From CAYPYI01 sp964415085 (GTDB lineage Bacteria; Bacillota; Clostridia; Tissierellales; Tissierellaceae), in assembly GCA_964415085.1 (NCBI GenBank), contig CAYPYI010000010.1, positions 1 through 34,166 on the forward strand: a stretch of 34,166 nt of DNA, in the 5' to 3' direction. The stretch's first letter is position 1. Each line of letters starts with the position of its first letter. A program made the position numbers and the translations under genes. The notes beneath the pieces were generated by a model. The model saw only the letters and a list, made by a program, of their open reading frames with translations. It did not search any database and was not told the origin of the DNA. Of the stretch, positions 7,211 to 15,491 are shown piece by piece.

Positions 7211-9373
7211 CTACATTTCTATATTAATTTCTTTTAATTCTGTCCATACTTCACTTGTTTTACCTAAAGTTCTTTCTTTATATAAGTGACTATTGGATGC
7301 TTCTATAATATCAAAGTAGTACCATTTATTTTCATTTAAGTCCTTATAACTATTTAAACTATTTAAATCTATTTCACTTAAACCTTTTTTATCTACTTTT
7401 CTATTTAATACTCCATTTATCAAAGATACAGATTCTGCTCTTGTTATATATTCATCTGGTCTAAATGTTCCATCTTCATATCCTTTTATCCAACCTTTTT
7501 TATTAGCTGATGATATATATTTTTCTGCCCAGTGTCCTTTTGTATCTTTAAACATATTTTCTCCAACTTCTAAATCATCAAATCTTGAAGCCATTGCTGC
7601 TACTTCTCCCCTTGTTATATTTTCTCCTGGTCTAAAAGTATTATCTTCATAACCTGTTAATATTTTTGCATTATTTAGAGTAGAGATATGTTTGTTTGAC
7701 CATCTTTTTGAAGTTACATCAGTAAATATATTTTTGTCTTTTCTTACCTTTTCTCTATAGTCCTTATCTAGAAGTCTAAAAAATACTGCTGCTACTTCTT
7801 CCCTTGTTATATTATCTTCTGGCCTTATAGTATTATCTTCATATCCATTTATATATTGAAAATGATCTAATCTATTTAGTTTTTCTTCATCTTTAATATC
7901 AATTCCTGGTTTTATAGGTTTTAATTCTGGAATATATGGCCTTTCTGGATTTCCTGGTTCTTCCGGTTTTCCTGGATTAACTGGCTTTTCAGGTTCTTGT
8001 GGTTTTTCAGGATTTTCAGGATTCTCTGGTTCTTCTGGACCTACTGGTGGATTAACTGGGGGCTTTATCTCTTCAATTGGAGTATAATAAATTATTTTTT
8101 CCTTATCTTTATCTTTAATATTTAATAAAATATTATCTGCTGACTCAAACCCATCTAACTTAGTTGGTATTAGTTTATAACTACCTTTTTCTAAATTTTC
8201 TATCTTTTTAACACCTTCACTATCAGTTTTATATTTTATTTTATTATTAGTTTTTAATTCTTTAATTTTAAAGTCTTGATTTGCTATAAACTCATTTGTT
8301 TTTTTATTAATAGTTTTAACATCTAAATTAAATAACTCAATTTTCTCTAACTCTTCATATATTACATATATCTTTTTATCTTGTAAATCTTTAGCTAATA
8401 TGCCTTCTTTTAAAGAAGGTTTTATCTCTTTGAATATATAATTTTCTATGTCCTTAATATCTACTATACTTTCATCTATTAAATAATCTTCCTCAACCAT
8501 TATGGAAGTTTTTATATCATCATTATTTTCATCTTTAAAATTTATAAAAGTATCATTTTCAATATAACCATATTCTATATCTATTTCTATCTCTTCGGTT
8601 TCTTCTTTCTTATCTTCTTTTATATAGTAAAGATTAAAGCCTTTGTTTGGTTTATTTAATATTTTTTTATAGCTTGAATATACTTCTCTATCATAATCTA
8701 CTTTATAACCTGTTTCATTTTCAATTTCAATTAATCCTTCTATTTTTGCATAATCTATATGAAGACCTTCTTTATCTTCTTCTAAATAAGTTTCTTCCTT
8801 AACTATATTTCCATCTTCTAAGTCTAATAATATATGATTTACTTTATATGGAAGGTATGGTCTTATAGTTAATATCATAAATTCTGTTTCTCTATTACCC
8901 CTCCATGAAGTTGTATAAAAGTCTTCATAGTATGGTTTTAAATCATCTGAAAATCTTCCATTTATATACTCATCTTTAACAAGATTAAAAACTTGGGGAA
9001 ACTCTTCACTTTTTGTTATTTGTAAAAATTCTTCTACAGATCCTATTTTATCAAAAGGAGAGATCCAAATAGATCTACCTGCTTTTGCCATAAATACTCT
9101 ATCATTTTCTATCATATCTTTAAAGTAATCATAATTTTTTATTTCTCCATCATAAAAATTTCTAAGAGTTCCATTTACTGCAAGATCAACATACATGTAT
9201 CCTATCATTTCACCGTACTTGCCTTCCATCTCTGTTTTATATCCTGATTCATTAGTACTTACACTTCTATTTATTAACATATCATCTGAACTTGCAAAAG
9301 TCATTGATATTGAATTTATTGTTATTATTAATAATATAAATATACTTATTGATTTAATTATCTTCTTTTTCAT
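7211..9373 (-). CDS. Secreted S-layer homology (SLH) domain protein
   Basis: 720 residues. A signal peptide (about 1-28, KKKIIKSISIFILLIITINS) is followed by an uncharacterised acidic N-terminal half with two MYVDLAVNG/ISPFDKIGS-type segments, then a stretch resembling a MucBP-like repeat (about 265-345). Next come a SpaA/Cna-B-like beta domain (about 347-430), a proline/glutamate linker of PEKP/PENP repeats (about 435-490) and three SLH domains. Each SLH domain carries a GYEDNTxRP-type motif, near residues 507, 572 and 634. SLH triplets bind pyruvylated wall polymer, so the protein should be held on the cell wall. The start has GGAGG upstream and a promoter at 9429-9456. The function of the N-terminal half is unknown; adhesion or a sensing role is only a guess. 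Confidence 0.88.
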   Translation of the reverse strand: MKKKIIKSISIFILLIITINSISMTFASSDDMLINRSVSTNESGYKTEMEGKYGEMIGYMYVDLAVNGTLRNFYDGEIKNYDYFKDMIENDRVFMAKAGRSIWISPFDKIGSVEEFLQITKSEEFPQVFNLVKDEYINGRFSDDLKPYYEDFYTTSWRGNRETEFMILTIRPYLPYKVNHILLDLEDGNIVKEETYLEEDKEGLHIDYAKIEGLIEIENETGYKVDYDREVYSSYKKILNKPNKGFNLYYIKEDKKEETEEIEIDIEYGYIENDTFINFKDENNDDIKTSIMVEEDYLIDESIVDIKDIENYIFKEIKPSLKEGILAKDLQDKKIYVIYEELEKIELFNLDVKTINKKTNEFIANQDFKIKELKTNNKIKYKTDSEGVKKIENLEKGSYKLIPTKLDGFESADNILLNIKDKDKEKIIYYTPIEEIKPPVNPPVGPEEPENPENPEKPQEPEKPVNPGKPEEPGNPERPYIPELKPIKPGIDIKDEEKLNRLDHFQYINGYEDNTIRPEDNITREEVAAVFFRLLDKDYREKVRKDKNIFTDVTSKRWSNKHISTLNNAKILTGYEDNTFRPGENITRGEVAAMASRFDDLEVGENMFKDTKGHWAEKYISSANKKGWIKGYEDGTFRPDEYITRAESVSLINGVLNRKVDKKGLSEIDLNSLNSYKDLNENKWYYFDIIEASNSHLYKERTLGKTSEVWTELKEINIEM

Positions 9374-9428
9374 TATAATTATCCTCCTTTTATACTTAAC
9401 TCACACTTCTTTAGTATCCTATATATTA

Positions 9429-9456
9429 AGTATACCAAGGCTGATAATTATGTCAT
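9429..9456 (-). promoter_or_regulatory. Likely promoter of the SLH gene
   Basis: On the minus strand: ATGACA (9456-9451), 16-base spacer and TATACT (9434-9429), about 55 bases ahead of the start codon. Confidence 0.5.
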
Positions 9457-9519
9457 TGTAGGTATATACATATTTCATACATATATTTGTATTAATTTAT
9501 ATATGACTAGTTGTAAAAT

Positions 9520-9992
9520 GAAGTTGAAATTTATTATCCTGATATAGCTAAAACAAAATATATTGAGTCTAGAAAAAAATACAAAGAAAATTTAAAGTTG
9601 TTAAGTACTTAAGTTTTTTTATATGTAAATGATTGTTTCTACAATAAAAAGTGATCATTAGCTGCTATTTTAGGCTATGATAAAGCAAATAATTTATTTG
9701 TTGATAATGAAAAGCTATGTTTTAAAACCTTATATGACTATCTAGACAATGCATTTATTAGCATTAATAACACAGACTTAGCTATGAAGTTAAGATATAA
9801 TCTAAAATCATATAAAGTTCTTAAAAATAAGAATAACTTAGACAAATCTATAGAACTTATAGCTAAAGATGTTAAACCTAGAGAAGAATTTGGCACTTAT
9901 GAATAGATACTGTTATAGGTCTTAAAAGTAAATATGTATATTTCTTATCTTCTTTCTTTAATACTTATTTAGTTTTATTTAAAATAAGTTAG
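9520..9992 (+). pseudogene. Decayed IS30-family transposase
   Basis: No open frame remains, but translated pieces line up in order with IS30-type transposases. First comes YYPDIAKTKYIESRKKYKEN (9532-9591). Then FYNKK followed by TGA where the family has tryptophan, SLAAILGYDKANNLF and KTLYDYLDNAFIS (9640-9760). Then KPREEFGTYE and, after a one-base shift at about 9902, IDTVIGLKSK (9903-9932). EFG(H)WEIDTVIG holds the first acidic residue of the DDE catalytic triad. There are at least two in-frame stops and one frameshift, and the C-terminal half is not recognisable. I did not find convincing terminal inverted repeats. It is an old insertion next to hicAB. Confidence 0.72.
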
Positions 9993-10100
9993 ACTATTTG
10001 GAAATTATATTAATAGTTTCCCAAAAAAGATAAATAGATTCGTTATAAGTATTTGAATATATAGAAATAAAGGACTATTTAGTAGTGAAGTTTTACTTCA

Positions 10101-10153
10101 AAAATAAAAGTTGTCCATAATTAAAAAATATAATTATGGACAGCTTTTATTTT
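10101..10153 (-). terminator. Terminator of hicAB
   Basis: Two stacked perfect 10-bp stems (10101-10110 with 10144-10153; 10113-10122 with 10132-10141) separated by a 2-base mismatch. A and T runs on both sides make it potentially bidirectional. Confidence 0.8.
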
Positions 10154-10192
10154 TATTTATTATTAATTATTTAGTTTTGAACTTTTTATCTT

Positions 10193-10594
10193 TTAATTTG
10201 TAATTCCAAGTTTTTCTTTAATTGCTGATTGAAGTGTCTGAGAAAAATTTATATTATTTTCAACAGCTATATCATTTATCCATTTTGGAATAGTTAATGT
10301 TTTTTTTATCGATCTATTTTCCATTTTATCTCTTACCGGAACCATCCAAACACTAATCCAAGCAACTGACTCACCTTTTTTCAGGTCTATATCAGTTATA
10401 TTTGATGCTTTTGGAATTTGTATATTGTTTTGTTCCATATCATATAAACATAGTTCTAAAACGTCTTTAGCACTATCTAGTGCATCTTGTATATCCTCAC
10501 CAAATGTAAAACAATTATCAATATCTGGAAAACTAACATCATAACTATCATCTACTAATTTGATAATGGCAGGATATATATACCTATTTGTCAT
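10193..10594 (-). CDS. hicB: HicB-family antitoxin
   Basis: 133 residues. The N-terminal 60 residues form the RNase H-like HicB fold (YPAIIKLVDDSYDVSFPDID, then CFTFGEDIQDALDSAKDVLE). The C-terminal segment (KKTLTIPKWINDIAVENNIN) looks like a ribbon-helix-helix DNA-binding domain. The protein should bind and block the HicA toxin and repress its own operon. AAGGAGG precedes the ATG. It lies 57 bases downstream of hicA, in the usual toxin-first order. Family call is firm. Confidence 0.9.
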   Translation of the reverse strand: MTNRYIYPAIIKLVDDSYDVSFPDIDNCFTFGEDIQDALDSAKDVLELCLYDMEQNNIQIPKASNITDIDLKKGESVAWISVWMVPVRDKMENRSIKKTLTIPKWINDIAVENNINFSQTLQSAIKEKLGITN

Positions 10595-10651
10595 AGAATC
10601 TCCTCCTTAATATATAAATCCTTATAAACATACTTTAGAAGAGGCGAGGGA

Positions 10652-10810
10652 TTAAAACTTAATCCCTGTAATCCTTTCTATTTTTTTTAATGTTCCATTA
10701 GGTATATCTTTACCAGTACATTTTACTGGACAAGTTCTACCTTCAACATTTCCATAGATTTCATGAGAGCCACTCGTTCTTTTGAGTTTTAACCCATTAT
10801 TTTTTAACAT
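10652..10810 (-). CDS. hicA: HicA-family toxin (short form)
   Basis: 52 residues, easily missed because of its size. The double-stranded-RNA-binding-like HicA core is present, with the catalytic histidine in RTSGSHEIYG and the C-terminal GKDIPNGTLKKIERITGI. HicA enzymes cut mRNA. The ATG has AAGGG eight bases upstream. In-frame codons upstream of it (10811-10852) encode YSYIRVVK, which matches the usual HicA start (YSSREVIK), but no ATG, GTG or TTG exists there before a TAG at 10853-10855. The toxin may therefore be N-terminally truncated by about ten residues, or use a rare start. Whether it is active is uncertain. Confidence 0.78.
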   Translation of the reverse strand: MLKNNGLKLKRTSGSHEIYGNVEGRTCPVKCTGKDIPNGTLKKIERITGIKF

Positions 10811-10934
10811 TTTTACAACCCTTATATAGGAATAAACTATATTATCATCACCCTAGTGTATTTTCCTTGTCAGGAAATCTCATTCCAAAATACAAATATA
10901 AAAGGTGTAGGAGATCTTGTCTATCCTTATTAAT

Positions 10935-10963
10935 ATTGTATACGTATTATTTACACGTTTCAA
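10935..10963 (-). promoter_or_regulatory. Promoter of hicAB
   Basis: On the minus strand: TTGAAA (10963-10958), 17-base spacer, TACAAT (10940-10935). The leader to hicA would be about 120 bases long and contains a tiny start-stop frame (MRFPDKENTLG) ending just ahead of the HicA-like upstream codons. Confidence 0.55.
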
Positions 10964-11166
10964 GTTTTTCCATTTTTAAATATTAATTATACTAAACTGC
11001 ATAATATTTATAATGAGTATATAAAATACTTTTAAATTCATAAGTATATATAATTAGATTTCCCTTACTTTTTTAATATATATTACTATTTAATCTCATA
11101 ATCTCTTTACTATTAAATATTTTTAATAATATCTTATCACCTCTTAATTATCACTGTAAAAAAAGA
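10964..11166. other. Intergenic stretch with no gene seen
   Basis: AT-rich sequence between the hicAB promoter and the hairpins behind mgtE. No RNA gene or reading frame is visible. Confidence 0.5.
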
Positions 11167-11224
11167 GGTTGTATAATAAATGTTGGGGGACTGAATAATT
11201 TCTTTCAGCATTTATTATACAACC
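11167..11224. repeat. 58-bp near-perfect inverted repeat hairpin
   Basis: 19-base arms (11167-11185 and 11206-11224) differ at one position that would still pair as G-U, around a 20-base loop. The ends read GGTTGTATAATAA...TTATTATACAACC. On the minus strand a T run follows, so it can act as a second terminator after mgtE. The long arms with GG/CC ends also resemble collapsed insertion-sequence ends or a miniature inverted-repeat element. Confidence 0.5.
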
Positions 11225-11236
11225 CTAAAAATTAAA

Positions 11237-11263
11237 AACCAGTTAACTTTTAGTTAACTGGTT
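11237..11263 (-). terminator. Terminator of mgtE
   Basis: Perfect 12-bp stem (AACCAGTTAACT) with a TTT loop, seven bases past the mgtE stop codon, followed on the minus strand by TTTTTAATTTTT. Confidence 0.85.
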
Positions 11264-11269
11264 AAATAT

Positions 11270-12610
11270 CTATGCTATATTTAAAAATAATGTTGCTATT
11301 GTAAAATAAACTATAAGTGCTAGTGAGTCTACTATAGTAGTAATTAGAGGTCCTGCCATTATTGCAGGGTCTAAGTTAACTTTTTTTGCAAGTAGTGGTA
11401 AAAGTCCACCTAACATCTTAGACATCATTACTGTTGCCCAAAGAGTTACTGATACTGTAATTGATACTACAAGTCCAACTTTATCTACTAACATATTTTT
11501 AGCAAAGTTTACTACTCCAAGTCCAAGTCCTACTATAAAACTTATTCTAAATTCTTTCCATAATACTTTCCATTTATCTTTCCATTCAATATCTCCTGTT
11601 GCTATACCACGTATTACAAGAGTTGATGATTGACTACCTGAATTTCCTCCTGTATCCATAAGCATTGGTATAAACGCTGTAAGTACTACCATTTTACTTA
11701 AAACATCTTCATATCTACCTATTATTCCACTTGTTAATGTTGCTCCTACCATAAGTATTAAAAGCCAAGTAAATCTTTGTTTTGCAAGTGAAAATACACT
11801 TGATTCTAGATATGCATCATCTGATGGTGCCATAGCAGCCATCTTTTGGAAGTCTTCTGTTGCTTCACTTTCCATAACATTCATGATGTCATCAACTGTT
11901 ATTATACCTGTAAGTCTATGCTCATTATCTACAACAGGAATTGCAATAAATCCATATTTAAGGAATATATCAGCTACTATCTCCCTGTCATCATGAGTAT
12001 TAACTGAAACTACATCTTCATCCATGATATCTTTTATAATAACATCCTCATCTGAAGTTACTAATTTTCTTAAAGAAACAATTCCCTCTAATATTCTATT
12101 ATTATTTGTTACATAACATGTATAAACTGTCTCTTTAGTAAGTCCTATTTCTTTTATTCTTTTTAAAGACTCACCAACTGTCATTTCTTTTCTAAGCTCT
12201 ACATATTCTATAGTCATGATACTTCCAGCTGATTCTTCTGGGTATCTTAAAAACATATTTATAAGTCTTCTCTCATCTGGTGATGAGTGATGTAATATTT
12301 TATTTACTATATTAGCAGGCATCTCTTCTATCATATCTACCATATCATCAAAGAATAACTCTTCCACTATTCCTGCCAATTCAATATCTGTAATCGAATC
12401 TATAATTTCTTCCTTTTTATCCTTATCAAACCTGGCAAAAACTTCAACTGCCATGTCTTTAGGTAACATTCTGAAAACTAATACGGCAATACTAAGATCT
12501 AAGTCATTTAATATTTCAGCAATATTAACTTCGTTCATGGTAGGGAGTCGTTTTTTGATTTCTATATAATCCTTCTTTTCTAATAAGTCTAATAATTCAT
12601 CTTTTGTCAC
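11270..12610 (-). CDS. mgtE: Magnesium transporter MgtE
   Basis: 446 residues in the standard MgtE order. The soluble N domain is at about 15-125 (EELFFDDMVDMIEEMPANIV), followed by a pair of CBS domains (about 130-250, with IMTIEYVELR and GIITVDDIMNVMESE). A connecting helix leads to five membrane segments from about 280, with the GGNSGSQSSTLVIRG pore signature. Mg2+ binding to the N and CBS domains gates the channel in studied homologues. Translation starts at GTG (12610) with AGGAGGGG five bases upstream; there is no better ATG. No M-box magnesium riboswitch is visible in the short leader. Confidence 0.94.
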   Translation of the reverse strand: MTKDELLDLLEKKDYIEIKKRLPTMNEVNIAEILNDLDLSIAVLVFRMLPKDMAVEVFARFDKDKKEEIIDSITDIELAGIVEELFFDDMVDMIEEMPANIVNKILHHSSPDERRLINMFLRYPEESAGSIMTIEYVELRKEMTVGESLKRIKEIGLTKETVYTCYVTNNNRILEGIVSLRKLVTSDEDVIIKDIMDEDVVSVNTHDDREIVADIFLKYGFIAIPVVDNEHRLTGIITVDDIMNVMESEATEDFQKMAAMAPSDDAYLESSVFSLAKQRFTWLLILMVGATLTSGIIGRYEDVLSKMVVLTAFIPMLMDTGGNSGSQSSTLVIRGIATGDIEWKDKWKVLWKEFRISFIVGLGLGVVNFAKNMLVDKVGLVVSITVSVTLWATVMMSKMLGGLLPLLAKKVNLDPAIMAGPLITTIVDSLALIVYFTIATLFLNIA

Positions 12611-12657
12611 TTTACCCCTCCTACTTCGCGTGTATAAATATTCTGATCTTTATTGTT

Positions 12658-12687
12658 AGTATAACATATATTTAACACAAATAACAA
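12658..12687 (-). promoter_or_regulatory. Possible promoter of mgtE
   Basis: On the minus strand: TTGTTA (12687-12682), 18-base spacer, TATACT (12663-12658), about 50 bases ahead of the GTG start. Confidence 0.45.
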
Positions 12688-12705
12688 AACTTTAAGCTAA
12701 AGATA

Positions 12706-12739
12706 AAAATACTCCCCAATTTAAATATAGGAGTATTTT
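12706..12739 (-). terminator. Terminator between the nuclease-like gene and mgtE
   Basis: Perfect 10-bp stem (AAAATACTCC with GGAGTATTTT) around a 14-base loop, 150 bases past the stop of the upstream minus-strand gene. Confidence 0.55.
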
Positions 12740-12889
12740 AAATATCTTTTAGTAGATTTTTATTATATATTATCTAATAAGTTTTAGATATTAATTTATA
12801 TATTTTAGTGATATACAATTATTACTTTTATTTTTAAATTGCATAAAATTATCATTCCAATGTTTCTTAAAATTTTAATTATGTTTAGA

Positions 12890-13846
12890 TTATTCATTAT
12901 TATTACTTTTAATTAATTCAAAATCTAAACATCTTTTTGCTTTTTCTGTCAGGTTTATCATTTTATATAATTCATTTTTAGTGTTATAGTCTTTTATTTC
13001 AGCAAATGTCATAGTTTTTCCATATCCAAACCTAGCAGGTCTTTTTATTTCTTCTGCTAAATCAAGGCTTTCCACGGTATTCCAAAGGAAGTTTCTGATT
13101 TCTGATCTATATTTATCACCTTCTACTTCCACCTTAAAAGCAATTCTTTCATTATCTTCTATTTGAATATAAGTTTTATAAGAAACTTCATCTTCATATT
13201 TATGATTAATGAAATCCCAATAAAAAGCTAAAAATCCACCTCTTTGATTATTTACACGAGACCAAGATCCATCTGTAAATCTCTTATTTAAGTTGATGTA
13301 AAATTTCTGCCACCCTCTATAAGTCCATTTATAAATATCATCATTATCTGATGAATTAAAGTCCTCCTCTATCTTATATAGAAAATTATAGTAATCTTTT
13401 AAAATATGGTTTTTATCTTTATAATCTGATACTAAATTAATCAAATCTTTTCTTTCTATCACTATATAACTTTTATTAAAAATATGATCATAACTTGCCT
13501 CATCTCCCACTGTTATATAGGCGTAATGTCTTTCCATATCTGCATATTTTTTATCTATAGTATTTTTGTACTTATCTAATTGGCCACTATGTTCGCTGGT
13601 ATCTATTTTATTCTCTATAACAATATAAATCTTATTATTAATTATACATAAAATGTCAATATTATCTTCTTCTAGTCTTATCTCTACCTTATCAATATCA
13701 ACATTTCTCCCTATTAAAAGTTTCACAAACGCCCTAGATAAATTGTATAAATCAGAATTCTTATAATTTCCCCAATATAAAATCCAGGATAGAATAGCAT
13801 CATGGCTTAACTCCCTTGTGGCGAAATCAAATAAATTTGGCTTCAT
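12890..13846 (-). CDS. PD-(D/E)XK nuclease superfamily protein
   Basis: 318 residues. The N-terminal NLFDFATRELSHDAILSWIL is the usual opening of the PDDEXK_4-type group. The nuclease core follows: EEDNID with aspartate 64, then the ENK motif at 78-80 and glutamine 89 (GQLDKY), giving a D-x13-E-x-K metal site. The C-terminal half (WTYRGWQKFYINLNKRF and on) has the mixed alpha/beta pattern seen in other members. These proteins are often found in accessory or defence loci, but the target is not known. The start has GAGGAGG upstream. It is divergent from the Fic gene, sharing a 240-base region. Confidence 0.75.
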   Translation of the reverse strand: MKPNLFDFATRELSHDAILSWILYWGNYKNSDLYNLSRAFVKLLIGRNVDIDKVEIRLEEDNIDILCIINNKIYIVIENKIDTSEHSGQLDKYKNTIDKKYADMERHYAYITVGDEASYDHIFNKSYIVIERKDLINLVSDYKDKNHILKDYYNFLYKIEEDFNSSDNDDIYKWTYRGWQKFYINLNKRFTDGSWSRVNNQRGGFLAFYWDFINHKYEDEVSYKTYIQIEDNERIAFKVEVEGDKYRSEIRNFLWNTVESLDLAEEIKRPARFGYGKTMTFAEIKDYNTKNELYKMINLTEKAKRCLDFELIKSNNNE

Positions 13847-13915
13847 AAACTTTCCTCCTCTTTTAACTAAATATCAGGTATTTTAAATTAACTTTCAAAT
13901 ATATAAGGGTTTGTC

Positions 13916-13942
13916 ATATAAAAATAACTCTTATTTTTATAT
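13916..13942. repeat. Palindrome in the nuclease/Fic divergent region
   Basis: Perfect 12-bp arms (ATATAAAAATAA) around CTC between two divergent genes. It may be an operator or a weak hairpin; base composition alone makes AT palindromes less telling here. Confidence 0.4.
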
Positions 13943-14088
13943 TAATATTATCATACTTATTATTTATACTTAAATTATTCAAATTTATATTCTTTTCCTA
14001 TTATTAAAACTGTATATTTTGTTTATTTTATTTTTTTAATTCATTTTTAGACTACTTTATACTACAATACTATAAAAGGAGGGATTAA

Positions 14089-15321
14089 ATGCAGTATATG
14101 AATAAAATATTCTATAATTTAAAAGGAAATGAAGAAAGAAATAAAAAATTAGAAGAAAGATTAAATTATGATTCTATTATATTACCTGATTTAAAAATCA
14201 AACCTATTAATCAACCAAAAACCTTTAATCTTTACTATATTCCTACTATGAAAACTATAGATTTAATCAACTCCATATCTAAAGATGATATAATATTAAT
14301 GGACTTATATAATAAACTACCTAGTGCAGCTAAAAGAACATTTTTAATTGATATGATAAGCTCTGAACTTCAAAGTACTAATGAAATTGAAGGCGTTAAA
14401 AGTAGTAAGGAAGAACTTGTTTCAACTACAAAAGAAGTATTAAAGAAAGAAAACTACAGTAATAAATTAAGATTTTCTAATATTATAAACTCATATGTTC
14501 AGTTACAAATGGATAGGTTACAAAGTCCTAAAGACTTTAATGATATCCGAAAAATATATGATGAAATAACTATTGATGGCGTAGAAAAGAAAGATCTGCC
14601 AGATGGTAAGTACTTTAGAAAAGATTTAGTGTATATTTGTAAACAAGGTGAAGAAATCCACAGAGGAATTAGTAAGGGAGAAGATACTGAGAACTATATT
14701 ATTATAACTTTAGAGAAACTCTTAGAGTTTTTGAATATAGATAAAAAATGTAATAGTCTTATTAAAAATGCAATATTTCATTACTACTTTGGATACATTC
14801 ATCCTTTTTACGATGGAAATGGTAGGACTAATAGATTTATATCTAGTATCTATTTAAAACAAGACTATTCTTGGCTTACAGCTCTTTCCTTATCCCAAGG
14901 TTCTAATGAATATAGATCTCTTTATCTAAAAGCCTTTGATAAAACTAATCAAGTTTCTATGCAGGGTGAACTTAATTTCTTTGTTGATTCATTTCTAGAA
15001 ATTTTAAACAATGGCCAAAATATTCTTAAAGACAATATTAATAACAAAATGACTCTTTTAGAATTAGCATATGAAAAATCTATGAATGACGAAACTATAA
15101 ATAAGGATAAAACTTTACTTGATATAACTAATATAGCAATTGAATTAAGTCTTTTTGGTTTAAATGAATATCTAGATATAGAATTGTTAAAAGAATTCAT
15201 AAATTATAGTGAACAAACTCTTAGAGTTAAACTAAATAAGCTAGTTGAGCTTGGTGTTTTAGAAAAAATTAGTAAAAATCCAATTAGATGTATATTAAAC
15301 AAATCTTATTTGGAAAACTAA
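14089..15321 (+). CDS. Fic family protein (adenylyltransferase type)
   Basis: 410 residues. An N-terminal Fic_N-type region contains the inhibitory helix motif TNEIEG (threonine 97 to glycine 102), which in class II Fic proteins holds the enzyme inactive by a glutamate finger. The Fic core has a complete HPFYDGNGRTNR motif (histidine 238 to arginine 249). The C-terminal 70 residues look like a winged helix (EQTLRVKLNKLVELGVLEKI). The usual reaction is transfer of AMP from ATP to a protein hydroxyl. Start ATG follows AGGAGGG. A strong hairpin terminator ends the unit. The target protein is unknown. Confidence 0.9.
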   Translation: MQYMNKIFYNLKGNEERNKKLEERLNYDSIILPDLKIKPINQPKTFNLYYIPTMKTIDLINSISKDDIILMDLYNKLPSAAKRTFLIDMISSELQSTNEIEGVKSSKEELVSTTKEVLKKENYSNKLRFSNIINSYVQLQMDRLQSPKDFNDIRKIYDEITIDGVEKKDLPDGKYFRKDLVYICKQGEEIHRGISKGEDTENYIIITLEKLLEFLNIDKKCNSLIKNAIFHYYFGYIHPFYDGNGRTNRFISSIYLKQDYSWLTALSLSQGSNEYRSLYLKAFDKTNQVSMQGELNFFVDSFLEILNNGQNILKDNINNKMTLLELAYEKSMNDETINKDKTLLDITNIAIELSLFGLNEYLDIELLKEFINYSEQTLRVKLNKLVELGVLEKISKNPIRCILNKSYLEN

Positions 15322-15372
15322 AAATATAAATTAAAGAATTTATTATAAATTGTTTAAATAAAATATATAAAT

Positions 15373-15422
15373 AAAAATGAGCTTATTCACAAATAATTAT
15401 TATTTATGAAAAGCTCATTTTT
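15373..15422. terminator. Terminator between the Fic gene and the selenoprotein gene
   Basis: 12-bp perfect outer arms (15373-15384 with 15411-15422), extended inward by a further near-perfect helix, with A and T runs on both sides. It can serve both converging genes. Confidence 0.85.
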
Positions 15423-15491
15423 TATTATTTTTATAATGTTAATATTTTGTTAGTTTAGTTTAGATTATATTTTTCTTTTTACTTTTATTTT

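Noticed and set aside
9640..9665. In-frame TGA in the IS30 remnant as another selenocysteine codon
   Set aside because: It falls at a family tryptophan, and the same element has other stops and a frameshift, so decay explains it.
10861..10876. Small hairpin TTTCC...GGAAA upstream of hicA
   Set aside because: Only a 5-bp stem with no T run; too weak to call in AT-rich DNA.
12611..12700. M-box magnesium riboswitch upstream of mgtE
   Set aside because: The leader from the likely promoter is only about 45 bases and has none of the M-box stems.
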